Assembly: GCA_045658985.1 (NCBI GenBank)
Contig: JAZOWC010000060.1
Coordinates: forward strand, 1 to 6,001
Length of the DNA: 6,001 bases
Direction: 5' to 3'
Origin: RGIG3513 sp045658985
GTDB taxonomy: Bacteria; Bacillota; Clostridia; Oscillospirales; Butyricicoccaceae
Shown here: positions 1 to 4,583 of the stretch, piece by piece
How the letters are laid out: every line of letters starts with the position of its first letter
How positions within the stretch are numbered: the first letter of the stretch is position 1
Position numbers and translations under genes: made by a program
Notes under the pieces: model-generated
Databases searched by the model: none
Seen by the model: only the letters and a program-made list of their open reading frames with translations
Told to the model about the DNA's origin: nothing

Positions 1-15
1 ATAAAAAAACAGTTT

Positions 16-21
16 AGGAGG
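16..21 (+). promoter_or_regulatory. Shine-Dalgarno site of the first prepilin gene
   Basis: A perfect AGGAGG lies 7 nt upstream of the ATG at 29. A second in-frame ATG at 35 would be 13 nt away, so the site favours the start at 29. The promoter is not visible; only 28 bases precede the gene. Confidence 0.85.
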
Positions 22-28
22 CATAAAA

Positions 29-1219
29 ATGTTTATGCACAAAAGCAAAAAAGGCTTTACCATTGTAGAGCTGGTTATCGTTATTGCGGTCATCGCTATC
101 CTCGCCGCAGTTCTGATCCCCACCTTCTCCAATCTGGTAAAGAAGGCTAACCAGTCCGCAGATATTCAGGCTGCCCGTCAGATGAATGAAGCTATAGCTG
201 AATCCAAAAAAGATATTACTGACATTAACACCCTGATTGACACCTTAGCTGAAAAAGGTTACAACTCTCAGAAGACTCTTGTTCCTGTTTCTGCTAACTA
301 TGCATTCTATTGGGACAGTGTTAATAACATTATCGTTCTTGTTGATGATGCAAATGCTGCTATTTTCCCCGAGGGTGCTACATATACAGCCGGTGACGAG
401 AAATATTTCAGCCTTGAATCCAGCATCAGATATGTTGACGTAGTAGCAAAAGATTCCGCTGCTCTTGCTGAAGCAATTGTGAATGGCAACGAAGAAATAA
501 AGCTGGAAGCAGACGTAGTTCTTGATTCGGCACTTATCATTCCTTCTGACAAGAATATTACTATTGACCTCAACGGTAAAAAGCTTACAACTGATACATA
601 TACCGATGGCGGAAACACAAAGCATTATTACATCGAAGTATCCGGCAAGCTCACACTTGAAGGCGGAGAAATCGAAGGCCGTGGCGTTTGGGCAAAGGAA
701 AATAGCGAAATCGTTGTAAAGGATGCCAAGATCTCTGCCATTGACCCCAACGGTGGAGCAGCTATCAATATCAATCCCGGTGCTAAAGTAGTTATTGAGA
801 ACGGCGAGTTCTATTCTACTGCAGCAAACAGCAAACTAGACGGTGCGTCTGTAATAATGAACCAGGGTGGCGAGTTAATCATCAACGGCGGTAAGTTTGA
901 ATCTACCGTGGCTGGTCCTTATGTTCTCAACCATAAGAGCGGCACTACAGTTGTAAACGGTGGTGATTTCTATAGTCTTAGAGGCTGTGTAAGTGCAGTT
1001 AGCGGTTCTGTCACCCTTAATGGTGGTTCTTTTGTCGTATCTGAGGATGGCGAGCATTATCCCCTTTATGTTTTGAATGGTTCTATCGTTGTAAACGGTG
1101 GTAACGTTAAGGGCGGCTCAAAAACAGTCTGTGTAGACGCTTCTGGTTCTGGCTCTGTCACTATCAAAGCCGGCACAATCGTAGAAGGCAAGACCCTTTC
1201 CGCTGACAAAACATACTAA
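29..1219 (+). CDS. Type IV pilin-like protein with C-terminal beta-helix repeat domain
   Basis: A 396-residue prepilin-like protein, presumably anchored in the membrane or built into a surface filament. The leader MFMHKSKKG ends at Gly9; the prepilin peptidase site is G9|F10, with Glu14 at the conserved +5 position, followed by a hydrophobic helix to about residue 33. A short helical and strand region (about 34-116, with the aromatic segment YAFYWDSVNN at 91-100) resembles a small pilin head. Residues about 137-205 lead into a repeat region (206-387) of roughly eight Gly/Asn-rich strand-turn units such as LIINGGKF, TVVNGGDF and VTLNGGSF, spaced 20-29 residues apart, as in right-handed parallel beta-helices. 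No catalytic motif was recognised, so a display, adhesion or glycan-binding role is inference. The only cysteines are Cys320 and Cys368. The gene ends in tandem TAA TAA and is followed 21 nt later by a second prepilin gene. The prepilin call is firm; the beta-helix fold is a prediction. Confidence 0.9.
   Translation: MFMHKSKKGFTIVELVIVIAVIAILAAVLIPTFSNLVKKANQSADIQAARQMNEAIAESKKDITDINTLIDTLAEKGYNSQKTLVPVSANYAFYWDSVNNIIVLVDDANAAIFPEGATYTAGDEKYFSLESSIRYVDVVAKDSAALAEAIVNGNEEIKLEADVVLDSALIIPSDKNITIDLNGKKLTTDTYTDGGNTKHYYIEVSGKLTLEGGEIEGRGVWAKENSEIVVKDAKISAIDPNGGAAININPGAKVVIENGEFYSTAANSKLDGASVIMNQGGELIINGGKFESTVAGPYVLNHKSGTTVVNGGDFYSLRGCVSAVSGSVTLNGGSFVVSEDGEHYPLYVLNGSIVVNGGNVKGGSKTVCVDASGSGSVTIKAGTIVEGKTLSADKTY
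644..1189 (+). repeat. Coding repeats: about eight beta-strand-turn units
   Basis: Within the first prepilin gene, imperfect units of the form G-x-(V/I/L)-x-(V/I/L)-x-x-G-x-(F/I/V) begin near residues 206, 226, 251, 280, 305, 326, 351 and 375. Four units carry NGG followed by a residue (NGGK, NGGD, NGGS, NGGN), encoded by related DNA words such as aacggcggtaag and aacggtggtgat. Spacing is irregular (20-29 residues), as expected for beta-helix coils with insertions in the turns. The units have diverged, so recent slippage is unlikely. Confidence 0.7.
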
Positions 1220-1226
1220 TAAGTAT

Positions 1227-1232
1227 AAGGAG
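1227..1232 (+). promoter_or_regulatory. Shine-Dalgarno site of the second prepilin gene
   Basis: AAGGAG lies 8 nt before the ATG at 1241. The alternative in-frame ATG at 1250 (Met4) would be 17 nt away, so 1241 is the likely start. No separate promoter is evident in the 21-nt gap, which suggests co-transcription with the upstream gene. Confidence 0.8.
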
Positions 1233-1240
1233 TAATCAGT

Positions 1241-1648
1241 ATGAAGAAAATGTCTTGCAAGGGCTTTACCATTGTAGAGCTTGTTATCGTTATCGCAGTT
1301 ATCGCAATCCTTGCTGCAGTTCTGATCCCCACCTTCTCCGGTGTAATTGATAACGCAAGCAAGTCCGCAGCAAAAAGCGACGCACGCGCAGCATATACCG
1401 AATACACCTATAAAAATGTAGAAAACTCTCCTCTCGCTGTTGATTTTATTTATGAATATGACACAGATAAGTTTGTTGTCATTAAAAATGGACAGATAGA
1501 CGAGACCATATATGAAACTCGCGATGCTGCTAAAGCAGTATTCAAAACTGTTGATACCGATACTGTAAGCTGCTCTCCTGTAGAAACCGGCTCTAAGCTT
1601 GATGCCGTAACCGTTACACCTGCTGCACAGGGCGGCGGAGGCGTATAA
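1241..1648 (+). CDS. Small type IV prepilin-like protein
   Basis: A 135-residue prepilin. The leader MKKMSCKG is cleaved, by family rule, at G8|F9, with Glu13 at +5 and a hydrophobic helix from Phe9 to about Phe32. The mature protein would be about 127 residues, in the size range of small Gram-positive pilins or pseudopilins. After the helix there is an Ala/Ser/Lys-rich stretch (38-52), a likely strand region (YEYDTDKFVVIKNGQ, 71-85), a helical segment with DAAKAVF (95-101), and a Gly-rich end (GGGGV). Cys111 is the only cysteine left after processing. The first 27 residues from the Lys before the cleavage Gly are identical to the upstream gene, so both proteins could use the same peptidase and assembly machinery. 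The partner genes are not in this window. Whether it is a major pilin, a minor pilin or a type II secretion-like pseudopilin cannot be decided from sequence alone. Confidence 0.9.
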   Translation: MKKMSCKGFTIVELVIVIAVIAILAAVLIPTFSGVIDNASKSAAKSDARAAYTEYTYKNVENSPLAVDFIYEYDTDKFVVIKNGQIDETIYETRDAAKAVFKTVDTDTVSCSPVETGSKLDAVTVTPAAQGGGGV

Positions 1649-1666
1649 TCCCCTTAATTCAATAAT

Positions 1667-1699
1667 AAAAGCTCGATGGTGTATGCCATCGAGCTTTTT
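1667..1699 (+). terminator. Intrinsic terminator of the prepilin pair
   Basis: A perfect 9-bp stem (GCTCGATGG at 1671-1679 with CCATCGAGC at 1686-1694) encloses a 6-nt loop. AAAA before and TTTTT after extend the pairing to 13 bp. It begins 18 nt after the TAA of the second prepilin gene. The A/T symmetry means it could also stop transcription entering from the right. Confidence 0.95.
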
Positions 1700-1705
1700 G
1701 TTCTT

Positions 1706-1734
1706 GCGGGGCGTCGGGGACGCCGCCCCCTACA
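1706..1734. repeat. Palindromic repeat with CCCCTACA tail, copy 1
   Basis: GGCGTC (1710-1715) pairs with GACGCC (1719-1724) around a GGG loop, with further G:C pairing outside a single bulged G. It ends in CCCCCTACA and is followed by GTGACGCAGA then ATATG (1738-1752), a motif seen again after copies 2 and 3. There is no U-run, so it is not a terminator in either direction. Confidence 0.7.
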
Positions 1735-1769
1735 GGGGTGACGCAGAATATGCTTTACCACGAATATTG

Positions 1770-1797
1770 CGGGCGGGCGCAGAGACCCGCCCCTACA
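1770..1797. repeat. Palindromic repeat with CCCCTACA tail, copy 2
   Basis: GGGCGGG (1771-1777) pairs with CCCGCCC (1786-1792) across an 8-nt loop, followed by CCTACA. The 27 bases at 1770-1796 recur exactly at 2226-2252. The following GTGGCGCAGA (1801-1810) matches the post-repeat motif of copies 1 and 3. Confidence 0.8.
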
Positions 1798-1818
1798 AAT
1801 GTGGCGCAGATCGAGGAA

Positions 1819-1871
1819 TGTAGGGGCGATCATTGATCGCCCGCGGGAGGCAGAGGGCTGCCTCCCCTACA
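1819..1871. repeat. Compound palindromic element, copy 3
   Basis: A 53-bp element bounded by an 8-bp inverted repeat, TGTAGGGG (1819-1826) and CCCCTACA (1864-1871). Inside are two hairpins: GGGCGATC/GATCGCCC around ATT (1824-1842), and GGGAGGCAG/CTGCCTCCC around AGGG (1845-1866). It is the only copy with the tail motif at both ends. It resembles a miniature mobile element or REP-type unit. No coding capacity is seen. Confidence 0.75.
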
Positions 1872-1889
1872 AATGTGCCGCGGAATATG

Positions 1890-2225
1890 TAGATCCCGCG
1901 CACTGCATTTCCTGTTGCGGTGCCCAAAGCAGCCGTCGGCCTTTCGCATTCCCTCGGCTGCCTTTGACCGCCGCCACTCGCTCAGGTCGCTTCATCCGCC
2001 ACCGGCGGCGCTCCCATCGCTCCCCCTGCGGGTTCGACTCCGCTGGCGCTCCGCTCAGGATGACCAAAGGAGCAGGCTTCCACCTCATCCACCGCAAGCG
2101 GTCCCCCTTGTCTCGCTGCGGCTCGGTCACGCCGCGGGTCTGACACCACACCGTGGTGTCATTCAACACCGCGTCGCCGCTTCGCTACCTGCATAGGGGA
2201 AGGCTTTCGGGGGGACGGAGGATTA
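1890..2225. repeat. GC-rich mosaic of degenerate repeats, no gene seen
   Basis: No open frame here has a ribosome binding site or recognisable protein. Visible structures are CCGCC/GGCGG around ACC (1996-2008), ACCGC/GCGGT around AA (2091-2102), and TGACACCAC/GTGGTGTCA around ACC (2141-2161). The words TTCGACTCCGC and CTCCGCTCAGGATGACC at 2033-2065 resemble a dispersed repeat that I associate from memory with many bacterial genomes, read on the opposite strand as GTCATCCTGAGCGGAGCG. CCACCTCATCC at 2080-2090 and a piece at 2186-2217 match parts of the element at 2398-2465, so this looks like an older or interrupted copy of it. Confidence 0.55.
2141..2161. repeat. Perfect 9-bp hairpin with ACC loop
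   Basis: TGACACCAC pairs perfectly with GTGGTGTCA around ACC. No U-run follows on either strand, so it is unlikely to be an intrinsic terminator. It sits inside the interrupted repeat copy. Confidence 0.7.
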
Positions 2226-2252
2226 CGGGCGGGCGCAGAGACCCGCCCCTAC
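2226..2252. repeat. Palindromic repeat with CCCCTAC tail, copy 4
   Basis: These 27 bases are identical to 1770-1796, including the 7-bp GGGCGGG/CCCGCCC stem, the 8-nt loop and the CCTAC end. Flanking bases differ (GATTA before, GACAATCC after), so identity stops at the element's edges, as for a discrete dispersed unit. Confidence 0.8.
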
Positions 2253-2267
2253 GACAATCCCTCAATC

Positions 2268-2307
2268 TTCGTCTTCGACGAATCCAGCGGTCGCAATCAC
2301 AGATTGC
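2268..2307. repeat. Two adjacent 6-bp hairpins with 3-nt loops
   Basis: TTCGTC/GACGAA around TTC (2268-2282) and GCAATC/GATTGC around ACA (2293-2307) are both perfect. They lie 10 nt apart in a stretch (2253-2397) that otherwise holds no recognisable gene or RNA. Confidence 0.6.
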
Positions 2308-2397
2308 TCCCCGCTTTGGCTAAAAACAAGCCACCGGCATGTTTTCTTAACGCGTCGCGCCCATTTACACAAGGGAGCCTTATGCGGGGGACGGGGG

Positions 2398-2465
2398 TCT
2401 CCACCTCATCCGTCAGCTTCGCTGACACCTTCTCCTCATAGGAGAAGGCTTTGTGGGGGGAACGG
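2398..2465. repeat. CCACCTCATCC two-hairpin repeat element, intact copy
   Basis: The element reads tctCCACCTCATCC, then GTCAGC/GCTGAC around TTC (2412-2426), then CCTTCTCCT/AGGAGAAGG around CAT (2428-2448), then CTTTGTGGGGGGAACGG. The two stems sit back to back with one base between them. Related pieces occur at 2080-2110 and 2186-2217. From memory, similar CCTTCTCC...GGAGAAGGCTTT sequences are dispersed in gut Clostridia genomes; this was not checked. Confidence 0.65.
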
Positions 2466-2472
2466 GGTTTCG

Positions 2473-2554
2473 CGTATTATGGAAGCAATACGAGCGCAGA
2501 CAGTACCGTGTGTACGGCAAGCGAAGGATTGCGAGCCAGAATCGCGAAGGATTC
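2473..2554. repeat. Short hairpins and GCGAAGGATT direct repeat
   Basis: CGTATT/AATACG (2473-2492, 8-nt loop) is followed by two copies of GCGAAGGATT (2521-2530 and 2544-2553). Each copy is embedded in a small inverted repeat: GCAA/TTGC for the first, GAATC/GATTC (2539-2554) for the second. The pattern suggests a dispersed repeat family. No gene with a start and ribosome binding site is seen. Confidence 0.5.
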
Positions 2555-2575
2555 GTTCCCTACGCCTTGCATAAC

Positions 2576-2604
2576 AAAAACACGCCGTTTGCACGGCGTG
2601 TTTT
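2576..2604 (-). terminator. Intrinsic terminator of the pyr operon
   Basis: On the minus strand a 7-bp perfect GC-rich stem (CACGCCG with CGGCGTG; 8 bp if the loop-closing T-A pair forms) is followed by a run of five T. It starts 12 nt after the pyrI stop codon. The plus strand also has TTTT after the stem, so it may work in both directions and shield pyrI from transcription coming from the left. Confidence 0.93.
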
Positions 2605-2616
2605 CTTGTTCAATAT

Positions 2617-3033
2617 TTATTTGGCGAAAGAATCGCAATAGAGGCATCTGTAGACGCCTTTTTCGCGGTCGGTGAGTTTGAATATATGCTTGAGTTCGGG
2701 CTCGGCTGAAGTGATGCAGCGGGGATTCTTGCACTTGATGACGTTTGTGATGGTTTCGGGGAGCTGGGGGCGGATCTTCTGCACTCTTTCGCCGTTTTTG
2801 ATGATATTGACGGTGATATTGGGGTCGATATAGCCCAGCAGCTCATAGTTCAGGTCGATGACCTCGTTGATCTTGAGGATATCTTTTTTGCCCATTTTTT
2901 CGCTGACGGCATTCTTGATCAAAGCGACCTCATACTCGGCGTGCTCCAGGTTGAGATAGCGGAATATCTCCATGCCTTTGCCCGCAGGGATATGGTCGAT
3001 AACGATGCCGTTTGTGATTGTTCCTATGATCAT
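2617..3033 (-). CDS. pyrI: Aspartate carbamoyltransferase regulatory chain
   Basis: 138 residues, slightly shorter than the E. coli chain because it lacks most of the N-terminal extension. PyrI dimers bind catalytic PyrB trimers to form the allosteric ATCase holoenzyme, regulated by nucleotides. The allosteric domain (about 1-90) has GxVIDHIP-like GIVIDHIP with Asp13-His14, plus Lys54 and Lys86 at the places of the E. coli nucleotide-contacting lysines (alignment by eye). The zinc domain has all four cysteines in the family spacing: Cys101-x4-Cys106 and Cys130-x2-Cys133. Its ATG shares one base with the pyrB stop (TAATG), and GGAGG lies 7 nt upstream inside pyrB, so translation is probably coupled, which would favour balanced subunit amounts. 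It is the last gene of the operon. Confidence 0.97.
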   Translation of the reverse strand: MIIGTITNGIVIDHIPAGKGMEIFRYLNLEHAEYEVALIKNAVSEKMGKKDILKINEVIDLNYELLGYIDPNITVNIIKNGERVQKIRPQLPETITNVIKCKNPRCITSAEPELKHIFKLTDREKGVYRCLYCDSFAK

Positions 3034-3944
3034 TATTCCACCTCCAGCAGCTTGAGGATCAGTGCCATACGCATATACTTGCCGTTTTTGACCTGCTTGA
3101 AGTAGCAGGCGCGTGGGTCTTCATCGATCTCCATGGCGATCTCGTTGACGCGAGGCAAAGGATGCAGCACGCAGGTGTCGGGCTTGGCAAGAGCAAGCTT
3201 GTCAGCCGACAGGATATAGCTGTCTTTGAGGCGGATATAGTCGGCCTCGTTGAAGAAGCGCTCCTTCTGCACGCGGGTCATATACAGGATGTCCAGCTGA
3301 GAGATCGCATCCTCGAGAGAGTCGGTCTCTATATAATCGGCGCCGGCTTTGTCCAGCTCGTCGCGGATATAATCGGGCACACGCAGCTCATCGGGGGAGA
3401 TGAACACCAGCTTGATTCCCTCGTATCTGAGCAGAGCTTTGACCAGAGAATGTACCGTTCTGCCAAACTTCAGGTCGCCGCAGAAGCCTACGGTAAGATC
3501 GCTCAGGCGGCCTTTTTCACGCTTGATGGTCAGCAGGTCGGCAAGGGTCTGGGTGGGGTGGCTGTGGCCGCCGTCACCCGCGTTGATGATGGGGACGGGG
3601 GAGTACATGGATGCGGCCAGAGGTGCGCCTTCTTTGGGGTGGCGCATTGCGATGATATCGGCATAGCAGCCAACAACGCGGACTGTGTCGGGCACGGTCT
3701 CGCCCTTGGTGGCGCTGGAGGAGTCGGCGGATGCAAAGCCGAGCACGTTGCCGCCCAGCTCGTACATAGCCGCCTCGAAGGACAGTCTTGTGCGGGTGGA
3801 GGGCTCAAAGAACAGTGTGGCAAGCTTCTTGCCGCGGCATTTTTCCGAGTATTTGGCCGGGTTCTGTATAATATCCTCGGCGGTGGCGATCAGACCGTCT
3901 ATCTCGGCAGCGGTCAGGTCGACTATGTCAATGACGCTTCTCAT
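3033..3944 (-). CDS. pyrB: Aspartate carbamoyltransferase catalytic chain
   Basis: 303 residues, the usual length. It condenses carbamoyl phosphate with L-aspartate to N-carbamoyl-L-aspartate, the committed step of UMP synthesis, in the cytoplasm. The carbamoyl-phosphate site FEPSTRTRLSFE includes Ser49-Thr50-Arg51-Thr52. The 80s loop supplies Ser76 and Lys80. Arg101 lies in MRHPKEGA, His129 and Gln132 in HPTQT, Arg162 in GDLKFGRTVHS, Arg224 and Gln226 in TRVQKERF, and HPLPRVNEI (261-269) is intact. All expected active-site residues are present, and the HPTQT and TRVQ motifs separate it from ornithine carbamoyltransferase. The start overlaps the pyrE stop by 4 nt (ATGA); only a weak AGGTG precedes it, so it probably depends on coupling to pyrE translation. 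It pairs with the adjacent pyrI. Confidence 0.98.
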   Translation of the reverse strand: MRSVIDIVDLTAAEIDGLIATAEDIIQNPAKYSEKCRGKKLATLFFEPSTRTRLSFEAAMYELGGNVLGFASADSSSATKGETVPDTVRVVGCYADIIAMRHPKEGAPLAASMYSPVPIINAGDGGHSHPTQTLADLLTIKREKGRLSDLTVGFCGDLKFGRTVHSLVKALLRYEGIKLVFISPDELRVPDYIRDELDKAGADYIETDSLEDAISQLDILYMTRVQKERFFNEADYIRLKDSYILSADKLALAKPDTCVLHPLPRVNEIAMEIDEDPRACYFKQVKNGKYMRMALILKLLEVE

Positions 3945-4579
3945 TTTTGTGCACCTATCCAGCTCTCGTCGGAGGGATTGTTGCGGAAGGCGATCAGGCG
4001 TGCGATATCCTCCTGCTTGATGTATCCCTGCTCGGCAGCGACCTCGGCAACGGTGTCAAAGTCGGTGAGGCTGATGTTCTTGACGTTCGCTGCGGCAAGC
4101 TTCTCCAGACCCTTCTTCATGCCGTAGGTGAAGATGCTGGCAACACCCAGCACCTCTGCGCCGGCATCTCTGAGAGCGTTGACGGTCTCAATAACGCTGC
4201 CGCCGGTGGAGATCAGATCCTCGATGACGACGACCTTCTGGCCGGGGAGCAGCTTGCCCTCGATCTGATTCTGTCTGCCGTGGTCTTTTGCGCCCGAGCG
4301 GACATAGCCCATGGGCATACCCAGCAGATGGCCTGTAATAGCGGCGTGAGCAATACCTGCGGTGGAAGTGCCCATCAGCACCTCGCACTCGGGGTAATGC
4401 TCTTTGACGGTCTTGGCGAGACCTTCTTCGATAATGATTCTGACCTCGGGTGCGGTGAGGGTCAGGCGGTTGTCACAATAGATGGGGCTCTTGATGCCGC
4501 TTGCCCAGGTAAAGGGCTCGTCGGGACGGAAAAATACGGCGCCGATCTTCAAAAGACCGGATGCAACAGACTTCTTCAT
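3941..4579 (-). CDS. pyrE: Orotate phosphoribosyltransferase
   Basis: 212 residues, normal for the bacterial enzyme. It converts orotate and PRPP to orotidine 5'-monophosphate and pyrophosphate, acting as a cytoplasmic dimer. The type I phosphoribosyltransferase PRPP-binding motif VVVIEDLISTGGS is at 116-128, with the acidic pair Glu120-Asp121. The flexible catalytic loop carries the family pattern KxHGRxxxIEG at 98-108. The N-terminal orotate-side segment has FTWASGIKSPIYCDNR (23-38). The start codon is 4 nt after the pyrF stop, with GGGAG (4589-4593 on the minus strand) 9 nt upstream inside the end of pyrF. Its stop overlaps pyrB by 4 nt. The product feeds directly to PyrF, encoded just upstream. 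Confidence 0.97.
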   Translation of the reverse strand: MKKSVASGLLKIGAVFFRPDEPFTWASGIKSPIYCDNRLTLTAPEVRIIIEEGLAKTVKEHYPECEVLMGTSTAGIAHAAITGHLLGMPMGYVRSGAKDHGRQNQIEGKLLPGQKVVVIEDLISTGGSVIETVNALRDAGAEVLGVASIFTYGMKKGLEKLAAANVKNISLTDFDTVAEVAAEQGYIKQEDIARLIAFRNNPSDESWIGAQK

Positions 4580-4583
4580 TGAT

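Noticed and set aside
986..1132. Disulfide between Cys320 and Cys368 of the first prepilin
   Set aside because: They appear to lie about two coils apart in the repeat register, too far for a direct bond in a simple beta-helix.
638..1219. Pectate lyase or other enzyme in the beta-helix part of the first prepilin
   Set aside because: Only the strand-turn pattern is visible. No catalytic residue signature could be recognised, so no enzymatic function is assigned.
245..1407. Minus-strand open frames opposite the prepilin genes
   Set aside because: They are shadows of two plus-strand genes that have strong ribosome binding sites and clear prepilin motifs.
1799..2196. Three overlapping open frames in the GC-rich intergenic island
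   Set aside because: The translations are Arg/Pro/Ser-rich without recognisable motifs, run through hairpin repeats, and have no ribosome binding site.
1706..2252. CRISPR array
   Set aside because: Repeat copies are few, unevenly spaced and differ in stem sequence, with no unique spacers of constant length.
1700..2575. Structured RNA, tRNA or riboswitch in the island
   Set aside because: No tRNA-like cloverleaf with CCA end or T-loop signature was found. The hairpins are repeats, and the island does not lead into a downstream gene on either strand, because both flanking units end there.
1700..2575. Insertion sequence
   Set aside because: No transposase remnant could be read. Only short palindromic elements are present.
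2451..2734. Short open frames around the pyr terminator
   Set aside because: They cross the terminator hairpin or the end of pyrI in other frames and have no credible translation start.
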